Positions 1 through 12,786 of a stretch of 39,300 nt of DNA are shown here, piece after piece; position 1 is the first letter of the stretch, and each line of letters starts with the position of its first letter. The stretch is taken from assembly GCA_902602845.1 (NCBI GenBank), contig CACKSN010000008.1, positions 1 to 39,300 on the forward strand, written 5' to 3'. This stretch comes from an uncultured Alphaproteobacteria bacterium. Lineage in GTDB: Bacteria; Pseudomonadota; Alphaproteobacteria; HIMB59; GCA-002718135. The position numbers and the translations under genes are program-made. The notes beneath the pieces were generated by a model. The model did not search any database, had not been told where the DNA came from, and saw only the letters and a program-made list of their open reading frames with translations.

Positions 1-1795
1 GATTTCTTTTTCAGACTTTATTGCGGCAACTGAAAGCGGTAATGTATCTGAGGTAAACATCAGTGGCAACAATGTAACCGGGTTTTTAAGTGATGGTAGA
101 TCATTTAATACATATGCTCCAAATTATCCTAATCTAGTAGATAAATTAAATACATATGGAGTTAAAATAACTGCTGAGCCATCAGAAAGATCAATGCACC
201 CACTCCTTAGTGTTTTATTGTCATGGTTTCCTATGCTCCTATTAATCGGTGTGTGGATCTTCTTTATGCGCCAAATGCAAGGGGGTGGTGGAAAAGCAAT
301 GGGTTTTGGTAAATCTAAAGCCAAATTATTAAACGAGGCTGTAGGTAAAGTTACATTTGACGATGTAGCAGGTATTGACGAAGCAAAGCAGGAGCTAGAA
401 GAAGTAGTAGAATTTTTAAAAGATCCTCAAAAATTTTCAAGACTTGGTGGAAAAATACCACGTGGAGCACTTTTAGTAGGGCCCCCAGGTACAGGTAAAA
501 CACTTCTTGCAAGGGCAATAGCAGGTGAAGCTAATGTTCCTTTTTTCTCAATATCTGGATCTGATTTTGTAGAAATGTTTGTAGGCGTTGGAGCAAGTAG
601 AGTTAGAGATATGTTTGATCAAGGAAAAAAAAATGCGCCTTGTATTGTATTTATTGATGAGATCGATGCTGTTGGAAGACACAGAGGAGCAGGTCTTGGA
701 GGTGGTAATGATGAAAGAGAACAAACATTAAATCAATTACTTGTTGAAATGGATGGTTTTGAAGCTAATGCCGGAGTTATTATTATAGCAGCAACTAACA
801 GACCTGATGTCTTAGACCCAGCATTACTTAGACCAGGAAGATTTGATAGACAAATAACTGTTACAAACCCAGATGTAATGGGAAGAGATAAGATCCTAAA
901 AGTTCATATAAAAAAAATTAAAGTATCTCCAAAATTTGACTCAAAAATTATAGCTAGGGGTACACCCGGCTTTTCAGGAGCTGATTTGGCTAATCTCGTT
1001 AACGAAGCTGCTCTGTTGGCAGCTAGAAAAAATAAAAGAATGGTTACCCTTGAAGATTTTGAAAGTGCTAAAGATAAAGTCATGATGGGTGCTGAAAAAA
1101 GATCTATGGTAATGTCTGATGATGAAAAAAAGCTTACAGCTTATCACGAAGCCGGTCATGCTGTGGCTACACTCCATTCACCCGCATCTGATCCAATTCA
1201 TAAAGCAACAATCATTCCAAGAGGTAGGGCTCTAGGTATGGTTATGAGATTACCGGAAAAAGACCAGCTTTCAATGAGAAAAGATCAGATGAAAGCACAT
1301 TTACTTATTGCAACCGGAGGAAGGATTGCTGAAGAAATGATTTTTGGTAAAGACAAAATTACAAACGGAGCAGCTAGCGATATTCAAATGGTAACTAATC
1401 TTGCCAAAAAAATGATCACTGAATGGGGAATGAGTGAAAAATTAGGAAGACTAAGATATAATAATGATAGTGAAGAAGTTTTTCTAGGCCATTCTGTTGC
1501 ACAGTCAAAAAACGTGTCAGATTCTACTGCAAAATTAATAGATGAGGAAGTAAGATTCCTTGCTGAGGAAGCTGAAAAAAATTGTAAAAAAATACTTCAA
1601 GATAACTTAGAAGAACTCCATATAGTTGCCAAAGGATTACTTGAATATGAAACTCTATCTGGAGATGAAATAAAGGACTTAATTAAAGGTATAAAACCTT
1701 CTAGGGATGAATTTGATAATAATATAGATACTCCTAAAAAAACCTCACCTTCAGTACCTAAAACTGGTGGCTCGGCTACCGCTCCTGCTAACTAA
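1..1795 (+). CDS. ftsH: ATP-dependent zinc metalloprotease FtsH (5' partial)
   Basis: Membrane-bound AAA+ protease that extracts and degrades membrane and regulatory proteins, including the heat-shock sigma factor in many proteobacteria. The reading frame is open from base 2 and the protein continues upstream of the window. The first 64 codons match the FtsH periplasmic domain, so the ATG at 194 is internal. Next come the second membrane segment (a [15 protein letters not shown]-like stretch just after 194), the Walker A motif GPPGTGKT at 480-503, Walker B IDEID, and the second region of homology [18 protein letters not shown]. The zinc-binding HEAGH lies at 1145-1159, and a third ligand Asp in AASDIQ follows. 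About 597 codons are visible, ending in a low-complexity Pro/Ser/Thr tail. The next gene is glmM, 48 bp downstream; the folP gene that separates the two in E. coli is absent. All catalytic residues I looked for are present. Confidence 0.97.
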   Translation, partial: ISFSDFIAATESGNVSEVNISGNNVTGFLSDGRSFNTYAPNYPNLVDKLNTYGVKITAEPSERSMHPLLSVLLSWFPMLLLIGVWIFFMRQMQGGGGKAMGFGKSKAKLLNEAVGKVTFDDVAGIDEAKQELEEVVEFLKDPQKFSRLGGKIPRGALLVGPPGTGKTLLARAIAGEANVPFFSISGSDFVEMFVGVGASRVRDMFDQGKKNAPCIVFIDEIDAVGRHRGAGLGGGNDEREQTLNQLLVEMDGFEANAGVIIIAATNRPDVLDPALLRPGRFDRQITVTNPDVMGRDKILKVHIKKIKVSPKFDSKIIARGTPGFSGADLANLVNEAALLAARKNKRMVTLEDFESAKDKVMMGAEKRSMVMSDDEKKLTAYHEAGHAVATLHSPASDPIHKATIIPRGRALGMVMRLPEKDQLSMRKDQMKAHLLIATGGRIAEEMIFGKDKITNGAASDIQMVTNLAKKMITEWGMSEKLGRLRYNNDSEEVFLGHSVAQSKNVSDSTAKLIDEEVRFLAEEAEKNCKKILQDNLEELHIVAKGLLEYETLSGDEIKDLIKGIKPSRDEFDNNIDTPKKTSPSVPKTGGSATAPAN

Positions 1796-1843
1796 GTTTT
1801 TAAAAGACTTCACATTATTTATTTTTTTGAATAAAAGTACTAA

Positions 1844-3191
1844 ATGTCTAAAATATTTGGTACCGATGGTATACGGTGCTTAGTTAATGAAGAGCCTCTT
1901 ACTGCTGAAACTTGTCTTAAAATTTCAAAGACAGTTGCATACCTTTTAAAAAAGAAAAATTCTAAAAGTAGTAGAGTTGTCATCTGTAAAGATACAAGAT
2001 TATCTGGTTATTTATATGAACCGCTTGTTACTGCCGGATTTATTTCTATGGGCATGGATGTAATTTTAGTGGGCCCACTTCCAACACCAGCTGTACCATT
2101 AATGATTAAAACTTTAAGAGCAGATATTGGTGTAATGATTACAGCTTCACACAATACATATGAATATAACGGACTTAAATTTTTTGATAGTACTGGAACT
2201 AAGTTAAGTTCATCAATAGAGCAAAAAGTTGAAAAAATAGTTTTAGATAATAAAAAATATTCTAAAATTACAAACAACACATTTGTATCAGGAAATGCAA
2301 GAAGATTAGAAGATGCTTCAGGTAGATATTCAGAATTTTTAAAGAGCACTTTAAATAAAACTTCATCCAAGAAAAAATTAAAAATTGTTTTAGATTGTGC
2401 GAATGGAGCCACTTATAATATTGCTCCAAATTTATTTTGGGAACTAGGCCACAATATAACTGCCATTAATAATAACCCTGATGGTTTAAATATTAATAAA
2501 AATTGTGGTGCAGTTGATGTTAAATCACTCTCTCAAAATGTTATAAAAAAAAAGGCTGATATTGGCTTTGCATTTGATGGTGATGGAGACAGATTAATAG
2601 TTGTAGATGAAGAAGGAAAAGAAGTTGATGGTGATAAAATTATAGCTTTGTTATGTAAGAGTTATGTAAAACCAAAGAAAAAACCTAATCAACATGATGT
2701 TATTATAACGGTTATGTCTAATATGGGATTAGAAAAATATCTCACAAATAAATTAAAATTAAAAATTAAACGTACATCTGTTGGAGATATAAATGTTATA
2801 AACCAAATGAAAAAATCTAAATCTTTGATAGGTGGCGAGCAATCGGGACATATAATTTTGTCAGAACATTCTAATACAGGTGATGGAATTCTAGCAGCTT
2901 TAAAAATTACTGAAATTTTGATATCAAATAAAAATGAGGCGAGTAAACTTTTTGATTTATATAATGACTTTGCTCAGGAAAAAATTAACCTAAGATATAA
3001 AGTAAAGAATACAAAACTGTTAAAAATTCTTGATAAGTTAAAAAATGATAAACTATATAATAATAAAAAAATAAGATCTCTCGTTAGGTTATCTGGAACT
3101 GAACCACTAGTAAGAATACTAGTTGAAGGGCAAGAAATTACAGAGGTTAAAAAAAAGTCTTTAGAAATAAAAAGATTAGTAAGGCCCTATC

Positions 3192-3199
<8 letters not shown>
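1844..3199 (+). CDS. glmM: Phosphoglucosamine mutase GlmM
   Basis: Converts glucosamine-6-phosphate to glucosamine-1-phosphate in the cytoplasm, feeding UDP-GlcNAc for peptidoglycan and lipid A. The 451-residue length is normal for the family. It opens with the typical KIFGTDGIRG-like segment (here GIRC). The phosphoserine loop TASHN places the catalytic serine at residue 102, the same number as in E. coli GlmM. The metal-binding DGDGDR loop lies near the middle, a GGEQSGH sugar-binding motif follows, and the C-terminal phosphate-binding loop reads SGTEPLVRILVEG. The loop after the active serine is TYEYNG rather than the usual PYEDNG, a mild divergence. It follows ftsH and overlaps the next gene by 8 bp, so it is probably in the same transcript. 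Confidence 0.96.
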
Positions 3200-6427
<3,228 letters not shown>

Positions 6428-6457
6428 AATGGGTCTATAGCACAAAAAAAATATAAT

Positions 6458-7429
6458 TTAATATTTAAGCAATAATTCTATTAAATTCTTAAAATCTTCA
6501 GGTATTTCAATATCAAAGTCCATCCTTTTTTTTGATATAGGATGATCAAAGCCAAGATGATAGGCATGCAATGCTTGTCTATCAAAATTTTTTAAAATCA
6601 TAAATTTATTAAATGTATTTTTATCTTTTCCAAATTGATTAATTTTACTTTTACCATAAATCTTATCGCCAATTATAGGAGAATTTCTAGAAGTTAGATG
6701 AAGTCTAATTTGATGCGTTCTTCCAGTATGTAAATGACAGTCAACTATACTAGCAATACCAAAAGTTTTTTCTAATTTAATATCGGTTTTAGAATATTTT
6801 CCAAAGCCCTTATTATTCAAACTCATTTTTTTTCTATTTTTTCTATTTCTCTCTATGTATCCTTCAATTGACTGATTATCAGGTGTTCCCCAAACTATTG
6901 CTTTATATCTACGAGATATAGTATGCTCTTTGAATTGTTTGGCTAAATTAATATGAACATTATTATTTTTTGCAACAACAAGAATTCCGCTAGTATCTTT
7001 ATCTAAACGATGGACTATTCCTGGTCTCGCATTATTATCTAAATTACTTAGTTGATTATTAGTGTAATGCATAAGAGCATTAACAAGAGTACCACTTTCG
7101 TTTCCAGGGGCTGGATGCATGACTAAATTTGGAGGTTTATTTATAACAATTAAATCTTCATCTTCAAAAATAATGTTTAAGTTAATATTTTCAGCTGAAT
7201 GTTTTGTTTTTTGTTTCAAGATAATATTTATAGAGTAATTTTCATTTTCTTTAGTTATGTAAGATGGATCTTTAATTTCCTTTCCATCAAGACTTACATT
7301 ACCATTTAATATTAGAGTTTTTATTTGTGTTCTTGAATATCCTTCCAATTTTGAAACGAGCACTTTATCTAATCTTTGTGAACTTAATTGTTTATTTATA
7401 GTTAATTTAAGATTATAGAATTTGTTCAT
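6458..7429 (-). CDS. rluD: 23S rRNA pseudouridine synthase, RluD family
   Basis: Isomerises specific uridines in 23S rRNA (helix 69 in the RluD family) to pseudouridine late in large-subunit assembly. The 323-residue protein has an N-terminal S4 RNA-binding domain (about residues 16-70), then the catalytic domain. The signature HRLDKDTSGILVVAKN puts the catalytic aspartate at residue 143, and GRTHQIRLHL follows. Length and domain order fit RluD; RluC-like specificity cannot be excluded from sequence alone, but linkage to rpoH favours RluD. The start codon lies in a CATG palindrome shared with the divergent small gene, so the two starts overlap by 2 bp. Confidence 0.9.
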   Translation of the reverse strand: MNKFYNLKLTINKQLSSQRLDKVLVSKLEGYSRTQIKTLILNGNVSLDGKEIKDPSYITKENENYSINIILKQKTKHSAENINLNIIFEDEDLIVINKPPNLVMHPAPGNESGTLVNALMHYTNNQLSNLDNNARPGIVHRLDKDTSGILVVAKNNNVHINLAKQFKEHTISRRYKAIVWGTPDNQSIEGYIERNRKNRKKMSLNNKGFGKYSKTDIKLEKTFGIASIVDCHLHTGRTHQIRLHLTSRNSPIIGDKIYGKSKINQFGKDKNTFNKFMILKNFDRQALHAYHLGFDHPISKKRMDFDIEIPEDFKNLIELLLKY

Positions 7430-7721
7430 GTCTCAAAAAATTCTTAAATTTATTGTAATAGTTTTAGGTATATTAATTGTTATTTGTTTTTTAGCTCTTG
7501 TTTATGGTTTGTATATAAAAACAACAAAAAAACAAAGTAATTTAGAAACAAATTTAATTGATTACAGTTTAAATTTAGAAAAAGGGCACAAAATTACAGA
7601 TATAGATATGATTGATAATAATAGGATTTTATTTACAATAAAAAATAATGATAAAGTTTATGCTTTGATATATGATATACAAACATCAAATATTACAAAA
7701 ATAGATACAGCTAATGAGTAA
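7428..7721 (+). CDS. Small membrane-anchored protein, DUF6476-like
   Basis: Unassigned 97-residue protein. Residues 7-30 form one strongly hydrophobic membrane segment (FIVIVLGILIVICFLALVYG). A short polar tail follows in which two beta-rich stretches end in YALIYDIQTSNITKID. This layout, together with its position head-to-head with an RluD-type gene, resembles the alphaproteobacterial DUF6476 proteins; the match is from memory of the family layout and is tentative. I start it at the ATG at 7428. A TTG two codons earlier is possible but lies within the rluD coding region. The stop overlaps the start of xseB by 8 bp (ATGAGTAA), so translation is probably coupled. Confidence 0.7.
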   Translation: MSQKILKFIVIVLGILIVICFLALVYGLYIKTTKKQSNLETNLIDYSLNLEKGHKITDIDMIDNNRILFTIKNNDKVYALIYDIQTSNITKIDTANE

Positions 7722-7932
7722 AGATAATAATTTTGAAAATAATTTAAAAAAACTTGAGTCTATTGTAGAGAAATTAGAAAATGGTGAAGTTGACTTAGAA
7801 GAATCTGTAAAACTTTATGAAGAAGGAATGAATTTAAAAAAAGCATGTGAGGAAAAGTTAAAAAGTATTGAAAGCCAAATTAAAAAAATTAAGCAAGAAA
7901 ACAATAAAGTCACAAAAGAAGATTTTAAGTAA
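7714..7932 (+). CDS. xseB: Exodeoxyribonuclease VII small subunit XseB
   Basis: Small helical subunit of exonuclease VII, which with XseA degrades single-stranded DNA to oligonucleotides during repair. The 72-residue protein has the hallmark FE-x-x-LKKLE-x-IVEKLE-x-GE-x-x-LEES segment, followed by YEEGM and a C-terminal coiled coil. Length fits the family. The partner gene xseA is not in the window. It overlaps the preceding small membrane protein gene by 8 bp and is followed 9 bp later by the TlyA-type methyltransferase gene. In many alphaproteobacteria ispA and dxs lie between these two; here they do not. Confidence 0.95.
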   Translation: MSKDNNFENNLKKLESIVEKLENGEVDLEESVKLYEEGMNLKKACEEKLKSIESQIKKIKQENNKVTKEDFK

Positions 7933-7941
7933 TTTTCAAAT

Positions 7942-8691
7942 TTGAGTAAAAATCTAAAAATAAGACTTGATCAGCTTTTAATTGATAGAAACTTAGCTGA
8001 AACTAAATCAAAAGCCCAATCTATGATTATGGCTGGCCAAGTCTATGTAAACGATAAAATTATTACTAAAAGTGGTAACAGTTTTAATGAAAACTCGAAA
8101 ATTAAAATTAAGCAGCTTCATCCTCCATGGGTATCAAGAGGTGCATTCAAATTACTGAAAGCGATTGATCATTTTAAGATTGATATTGAAAATAAAATTT
8201 GCCTAGATATTGGTTCATCAACTGGTGGCTTCACAGAAGTTCTTTTAAAAAAAAACGCTAAAAAAATATATTCTATTGATGTTGGTACAAATCAACTTCA
8301 TGAAAAATTAAAAAAAGAAAAAAAAATTATCAGTGTAGAAAATTTAAATGCTAAATATTTAGATAACTCAATAATTAATGAAGAAATTAATTTGGTTGTC
8401 TGTGATGTTAGTTTCATAAGTCTAACAAAAGTTATAGAACCAAGCTTGAAGCTTTTATCAAGTAAAGCTGAGATTATTTCACTAATTAAGCCGCAATTTG
8501 AAACTAATAAAATAAATTTGAAAAAAGGCATTGTGAAAAGTCCACTGATTCATGAACAAGTATGTAATGATATATCAAATTGGTTTAAAACAACGATTAA
8601 TGCTGAAGTTATTGGTTTAGTTGAAAGTCCAATAACTGGACCAAAGGGCAATAAAGAATTTTTAATTTATTGTGTTTTAGAGAAATCTTAA
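7942..8691 (+). CDS. tlyA: TlyA family rRNA (2'-O-ribose) methyltransferase
   Basis: S4 domain plus FtsJ-like SAM-dependent methyltransferase. Members of the TlyA family methylate cytidines in 16S and 23S rRNA; many are annotated as haemolysins for historical reasons. Residues 5-65 form the S4 domain ([19 protein letters not shown]). The SAM-binding motif I reads [15 protein letters not shown], a VCDVSFISL motif follows, and an SLIKPQFE segment carries the conserved lysine of the catalytic set. Length, 249 residues, is typical. The start is a TTG; the next possible start would cut into the S4 domain. The gene ends by overlapping the end of aroC by 15 bp on the opposite strand. Confidence 0.9.
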   Translation: MSKNLKIRLDQLLIDRNLAETKSKAQSMIMAGQVYVNDKIITKSGNSFNENSKIKIKQLHPPWVSRGAFKLLKAIDHFKIDIENKICLDIGSSTGGFTEVLLKKNAKKIYSIDVGTNQLHEKLKKEKKIISVENLNAKYLDNSIINEEINLVVCDVSFISLTKVIEPSLKLLSSKAEIISLIKPQFETNKINLKKGIVKSPLIHEQVCNDISNWFKTTINAEVIGLVESPITGPKGNKEFLIYCVLEKS

Positions 8692-9747
8692 ACAGTGATC
8701 AGCTATAGTTGTTGCAACCATTGCTTCACCAACAGGAACAGCCCTTATCCCAACACATGGATCATGACGACCTTTAGTTGATATTGTTGTTTCTTTTAAA
8801 TTTTTATTAATTGTTTTTTTTGTTGATAATATTGAGCTTGTAGGTTTTACTACAAATCTTGTAATTAATTCTTGACCAGTTGTAATTCCCCCAAGAACTC
8901 CACCATTATTATTTGAAAGAAATACAGGTTTTTTATTTTTAATTCTCATTTCATCAACATTAGAAATTCCAGTTTCATAAACACTGCTAAACCCATTACC
9001 CATTTCTACACCCTTAACAGCATTAATAGACATCAATGCCTTAGCTATATCAGAGTCTATCTTCTCATAAATAGGCTCCCCTAATCCAGCTGGTAAACCT
9101 TTTACTCTAATTTCAATTATGGCCCCTAAAGAGGAACCAGATTTTCTTGCAGTTTGAATTTCGTTTTCCCATGTTTTAACAATTTCTTTATCAGGACTCC
9201 AAAAATTATTTTTTTGAATAAAATTATTATTCCAATTATCATAATTAATTCTATGATTCCCTATCTGAATTAATGCACCTGTTATTAAAACTTGATTTTT
9301 AATTTTACTTTTTATTATTTTTCTTGCTATTGCTCCTGCTGCTACTCTCATCGCGGTTTCTCTAGCACTAGATCTACCACCGCCCCTATAATCTCTTATG
9401 CCATATTTTTTCCAATACGTGTAATCTGCATGTCCTGGTCTAAATTTACTTTTGATATCACCATAATCTTTTGATCTTTGATCTTGATTATAAATAATCA
9501 GAGAAATAGGATGACCTGTCGTTTTTCCTTCAAAAGTTCCTGATAGTATTTCAACTTTATCCTCTTCTTTTCTTTGAGTTGTAAATTTCGACTGACCAGG
9601 TTTTCTTTTATCTAAATAGGGTTGAATGTCTTTTTCAGTTAAATTTATATTTGATGGAACTCCATCAACAACACAACCTATAGCTTTACCATGGCTTTCT
9701 CCCCATGTAGTAAAATTAAAAATTTTTCCTATTGAATTAGAAGTCAT
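8677..9747 (-). CDS. aroC: Chorismate synthase AroC
   Basis: Last enzyme of the shikimate pathway. It uses reduced FMN to remove phosphate from EPSP and give chorismate for aromatic amino acids and folate. The 356-residue protein starts with the family pattern G[17 protein letters not shown]. It also contains the arginine-rich PG[27 protein letters not shown] region and a C-terminal [15 protein letters not shown] segment. It overlaps the upstream fabI by 4 bp (ATGA), so the two form a minus-strand operon. Its 3' end overlaps tlyA by 15 bp. Confidence 0.98.
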   Translation of the reverse strand: MTSNSIGKIFNFTTWGESHGKAIGCVVDGVPSNINLTEKDIQPYLDKRKPGQSKFTTQRKEEDKVEILSGTFEGKTTGHPISLIIYNQDQRSKDYGDIKSKFRPGHADYTYWKKYGIRDYRGGGRSSARETAMRVAAGAIARKIIKSKIKNQVLITGALIQIGNHRINYDNWNNNFIQKNNFWSPDKEIVKTWENEIQTARKSGSSLGAIIEIRVKGLPAGLGEPIYEKIDSDIAKALMSINAVKGVEMGNGFSSVYETGISNVDEMRIKNKKPVFLSNNNGGVLGGITTGQELITRFVVKPTSSILSTKKTINKNLKETTISTKGRHDPCVGIRAVPVGEAMVATTIADHCLRFL

Positions 9748-10571
9748 TTTTTAGAATTTGTAAATTCACCTAATAATTCAGAAACACCTTCACTCTCATC
9801 AACTGCAACCATTCCTACAGTATGATAGCCACAATCGACATGTTGTATCTCACCAGTTACAGCACTCCCAAGATCACTTAAAAGATACAAAGCAGAATTT
9901 CCAACATCTTGCTGATTTACATTTCTTTTGAGTGGAGCATTAAGCTCATTCCATTTTAGAATAAATCTAAAATCACCTATTCCTGATGCTGCCAAAGTTT
10001 TAATTGGGCCAGCACTAATGGCATTAACTCTTATATTTTTTTCTCCCAAATCAACTGCTAAATATCTCACACTTGCTTCTAAAGCTGCTTTTGCAACTCC
10101 CATAACATTATAATGAGGCATAACTTGTTCTGATCCATAATATGTTAAAGTTAAAATTGATCCACCATTATTCATTAAAGGTTCTACAAGCCTACAAGCT
10201 TCTGTAAAAGAATAACATGAAATATGCATAGTTTGTTTAAAATTATCAGAAGATGTATTGTAATATTTACCTCTTAATTCATCTTTGTTCGAAAAACCAA
10301 TTCCATGAACAAGAAAATCTAATTCACCCCATTTTTTTTTAAGTGTTTCAAAAACATTATTCATACTTTGTGAGTCTGAAACATCGCAGGGAATAATTGT
10401 GTTAGAACCTATTTCTTCAGCTAGTGGCTGAACTCTTTTCCTAAGTGCTTCTCCTTGATAAGTAAGTGCAATTTCTGCTCCTTGCTCTGCTAATTTTTTC
10501 GCAATACCCCATGCAATAGATCTGTCATTTGCTACTCCCATAATAAGACCTTTTTTATTTTGCATCAACAT
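9744..10571 (-). CDS. fabI: Enoyl-[acyl-carrier-protein] reductase FabI
   Basis: NAD(P)H-dependent reductase for the final step of each fatty-acid elongation cycle. It is a short-chain dehydrogenase fold: the cofactor loop reads [17 protein letters not shown], and the active-site tyrosines and lysine lie in [20 protein letters not shown] with the FabI spacing of six residues between Tyr and Lys. The [16 protein letters not shown] segment is typical of the target of triclosan-type inhibitors. The protein has 275 residues from the ATG at 10571. A second ATG at 10565 is equally open, and neither has a strong Shine-Dalgarno. It is first in a fabI-aroC unit and divergent from pdxH across a 71 bp spacer. 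Confidence 0.97.
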   Translation of the reverse strand: MLMQNKKGLIMGVANDRSIAWGIAKKLAEQGAEIALTYQGEALRKRVQPLAEEIGSNTIIPCDVSDSQSMNNVFETLKKKWGELDFLVHGIGFSNKDELRGKYYNTSSDNFKQTMHISCYSFTEACRLVEPLMNNGGSILTLTYYGSEQVMPHYNVMGVAKAALEASVRYLAVDLGEKNIRVNAISAGPIKTLAASGIGDFRFILKWNELNAPLKRNVNQQDVGNSALYLLSDLGSAVTGEIQHVDCGYHTVGMVAVDESEGVSELLGEFTNSKK

Positions 10572-10642
10572 ATTGTAAATCAGTGTTTTTTTTTAAATAT
10601 AGATATATATATACTTATAAAAATAATATTCATATCTATAAT
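10572..10642. promoter_or_regulatory. Divergent fabI/pdxH spacer with 9 bp inverted repeat
   Basis: Very AT-rich 71 bp spacer that must hold the control signals for both fabI (minus) and pdxH (plus). A perfect 9 bp inverted repeat, TATAGATAT at 10598-10606 and ATATCTATA at 10632-10640, encloses 25 bp including a TATAAA at 10616-10621. The -35 for that TATAAA is poor. The repeat could be an operator or a 5' leader hairpin, but in DNA this AT-rich such repeats also arise by chance. Confidence 0.3.
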
Positions 10643-11248
10643 ATGCAATCAAATCAAAAATTAATAAATTCTAATAAATTACCAATTGAACTATTTCAAG
10701 AATGGTTTGAAGAGGCAAAGAAAAGTGAAGTCAATGATCCAAATGCTATGAACCTTGCTACTATATCTTCTAACGGCAAACCCAGTTCACGAATTGTTTT
10801 ACTTAAATCATATGATAATAATGGTTTTGTTTTTTACACAAATTCAAATAGTAAAAAAGGTAGGGCTATTCAAAATAATGATAATGTAGCTTTAAATTTT
10901 CATTGGAAAACACTTCAAAGACAAATTAGAATAGAAGGTAATGTCTCACAAATTTCTAAAGCTGAAGCTGATAATTATTATAATTCAAGACCACTAGGAA
11001 GTAGAATAGGAGCTTGGGCCTCGTTGCAGTCAGAAGAACTAGATGATAGATCAACATTAACTAAAAGAGTAGAAGAGTTTGAAAAAAAATTTTCAAATAA
11101 TGATGTGCCAAGACCTTCACACTGGAATGGCTACCTAGTAACCCCAAAATTAATTGAGTTTTGGCAAGATATGCCGTTTAGATTGCATGATAGGCTTGAA
11201 TTCCGTAGAGAAAAAAATCAATGGGTTACTAGAAAATTATATCCTTAA
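10643..11248 (+). CDS. pdxH: Pyridoxine/pyridoxamine 5'-phosphate oxidase PdxH
   Basis: FMN-dependent oxidase that turns pyridoxine or pyridoxamine 5'-phosphate into pyridoxal 5'-phosphate (vitamin B6). I start at the ATG at 10643 (201 residues) because the family homology begins soon after it. The upstream GTG extension at 10583 adds 20 residues of AT-driven sequence without family character. Typical segments are PNAMNLATI, RIVLLKSYD, the FMN-binding SKKGRAIQNN and LNFHWKTLQRQIRIEG, SRPLGSRIGAWAS, and the C-terminal FRLHDRLEFRR that binds the substrate. Its stop and the stop of the convergent gene share the palindrome TTAA at 11245-11248. Confidence 0.95.
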   Translation: MQSNQKLINSNKLPIELFQEWFEEAKKSEVNDPNAMNLATISSNGKPSSRIVLLKSYDNNGFVFYTNSNSKKGRAIQNNDNVALNFHWKTLQRQIRIEGNVSQISKAEADNYYNSRPLGSRIGAWASLQSEELDDRSTLTKRVEEFEKKFSNNDVPRPSHWNGYLVTPKLIEFWQDMPFRLHDRLEFRREKNQWVTRKLYP

Positions 11249-11679
11249 ATATTTTCTTTCCATTTTTGTAAAATCCAGGAACTAGAATTTGATTTATTGT
11301 CACCACCTATACCCCAAAGCAACTGTATATTATTTTCTTCACAGAATATTGTTTCTGGTGTTGTGTTATTGTTTCTATCACCTCCATTTGCAAATTTAAT
11401 AATTGATTTTGGATATTTATTCTTTACTTTTTTAAGACCATCAATACAGGTCTTATCTCCATCATCAAATTCTATAACATCAATAACATTCTTTAATTCA
11501 TTCATTATTATAGTTCTTTCTATAAAAGGTAGAAATTCCCTACCCTTCTTTTTTTGAAGCCATAAATCAGAATTTAACAAAACTACAACTTCACCATGTT
11601 TAGCAGCTTCTTTAATTAATTTTATATGACCACTGTGAATTGGATCGAAACCTCCACTGACAACAACTATTTCACGCAT
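11245..11679 (-). CDS. Cytidylyltransferase-like nucleotidyltransferase (RfaE2/TagD-type)
   Basis: A 144-residue protein of the HIGH-type nucleotidyltransferase superfamily, which attaches a nucleotide to a phosphorylated small molecule. Residues 8-18 read SGGFDPIHSGH with the nucleotide-binding HxGH motif. LLNSDLWLQKKKG, the ER of PFIERT, and a KFANGGDRNN stretch follow in the order seen in the C-terminal domain of HldE (RfaE2) and in glycerol-3-phosphate cytidylyltransferases. The exact substrate cannot be read from sequence, and no heptose or teichoic-acid genes are nearby. It overlaps the upstream pyrE by 8 bp and is probably translated from the same mRNA; its stop overlaps that of pdxH. 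Confidence 0.8.
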   Translation of the reverse strand: MREIVVVSGGFDPIHSGHIKLIKEAAKHGEVVVLLNSDLWLQKKKGREFLPFIERTIIMNELKNVIDVIEFDDGDKTCIDGLKKVKNKYPKSIIKFANGGDRNNNTTPETIFCEENNIQLLWGIGGDNKSNSSSWILQKWKENI

Positions 11680-12307
11680 GTTTGTTTCTCCATTTTTCTG
11701 GGTCCTCTAAAAATTCTTTTAAGTTTGCGATCTCACTTTCAGAATATATTTTTTCACTTTCAATATAATTTATTATATCTTTCCATGTGCAGAGTGAGTG
11801 CATATTTACATTTAATTTAAACAATTCTGATTCTTTTAAATTAAAAATGTCATAATAAAATATTACAAATATGTCTTTAACTTTTAATCCTGCTTCACGC
11901 ATTGCATTAATAAAAATTATTTTACTACCTCCATCAGTAGCTAGATCTTCAACTAAAAGCGCTTGTTGATTATTTTCAAATTCGCCTTCAATTTGTTTGT
12001 TTTTCCCAAAACCTTTTGTTGTTTTTCTTATGTACACCATTTGCTTATTTAATTTTTGAGAAATAAACGCTGCATAAGGAATTCCAGCAGTTTCTCCACC
12101 AGCAATAATTTCAGCCTCAATATTATTTTTATTTATATAATCTACTGCTTTATTAATTATAAAATTTCTTTCTTTTGTAAAAGAAATAATTTTTCTACAA
12201 TCAACATAAACAGGACTAGCTAGGCCTGATGTAAGAGTAAAATATTTATCAAACGAAAAATTAACGGACTTTATATCTACTAATATTTTAGCTATTTCTT
12301 TTGACAT
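11672..12307 (-). CDS. pyrE: Orotate phosphoribosyltransferase PyrE
   Basis: Joins orotate and PRPP to give OMP, the fifth step of pyrimidine synthesis. The 211-residue protein holds the PRPP loop ALLVEDLATDGGSKI, in the TDGGS form common in alphaproteobacteria. The lysine-bearing YIRKTTKGFGKNKQIEGEF segment lies before it, and GGETAGIPYAAFIS marks the first substrate region. The unusually long C-terminal part (after about residue 150) is typical of alphaproteobacterial PyrE. It lies 5 bp after the universal stress protein gene and overlaps the next gene by 8 bp, so it is part of the long minus-strand run. Confidence 0.93.
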   Translation of the reverse strand: MSKEIAKILVDIKSVNFSFDKYFTLTSGLASPVYVDCRKIISFTKERNFIINKAVDYINKNNIEAEIIAGGETAGIPYAAFISQKLNKQMVYIRKTTKGFGKNKQIEGEFENNQQALLVEDLATDGGSKIIFINAMREAGLKVKDIFVIFYYDIFNLKESELFKLNVNMHSLCTWKDIINYIESEKIYSESEIANLKEFLEDPEKWRNKHA

Positions 12308-12312
12308 TTTTT

Positions 12313-12786
12313 TTAAGTTATTTGTGCAATATGTTCAAATGATAAATTTCCAGGCACAATCATTATTGGTATTCTAAGGTTTGTTATTTCATTGCTCACA
12401 ATAGAAGTTATTATCGGGCCAGGATTTTTACTATTTGGATCAGTATTGGCAGCTAAAACAAGAACATTAATATTTTTTTCCTCATCTAATAATTGTTTTA
12501 ATTCAGATATAGTATCACCTTCTCTTAAAGAGAGAGCAGGATAGTCACCTGTTCTTTCCTGTATAAATGAGGCAGCCTTTTTAAGAATGGCTTCTGCTTC
12601 TTCTCTAGCTTCTTCTTTCATAATATCTGTAACACCCTTGGTTGTTAGAACATCTAAAGGTTCTATGAATGTTGCAATTATGATTTTTCTTCCAGTTTTT
12701 TTTGATCTTGCGCAAGCATACTCAAGAGCTGTATTCATTTCTTCCGAATTATCTGCAACAACTAGAATATATCTTTCATCACTCAT
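12313..12786 (-). CDS. Universal stress protein (UspA family)
   Basis: A 157-residue single-domain protein of the UspA fold. It starts with a beta strand ILVVADNSEEMNTALEYACARS followed by KIIIATFIEP. It later has NVLVLAANTD and closes with IPIMIVPG, the order of Usp strands. The nucleotide-binding G-2x-G-9x-G(S/T) pattern is not clear, so ATP binding is doubtful. Targets are unknown. It overlaps the TIGR02186-type gene upstream by 4 bp (ATGA), which ties it to the TauE/SafE exporter cluster. Confidence 0.85.
   Translation of the reverse strand: MSDERYILVVADNSEEMNTALEYACARSKKTGRKIIIATFIEPLDVLTTKGVTDIMKEEAREEAEAILKKAASFIQERTGDYPALSLREGDTISELKQLLDEEKNINVLVLAANTDPNSKNPGPIITSIVSNEITNLRIPIMIVPGNLSFEHIAQIT

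Noticed and set aside
1796-1843. Terminator between ftsH and glmM
   Set aside because: Only a weak AT-only stem could be drawn and glmM has no clear promoter of its own, so read-through is likely.
6428-6445. Longer rpoH starting at the TTG at 6445
   Set aside because: The six added residues have no family similarity, while the ATG at 6427 gives the usual NLPVL start.
9292-9474. Plus-strand frame inside aroC as a separate gene
   Set aside because: It lies wholly within the conserved chorismate synthase gene and has no family character; it is a shadow frame. The same holds for similar open frames inside ftsH, rpoB, rpoC, fabI and tuf.
10583-10642. Longer pdxH starting at the GTG at 10583
   Set aside because: The extra 20 residues are Tyr, Ile, Asn and Lys dictated by AT-rich spacer DNA and would consume nearly the whole divergent control region.
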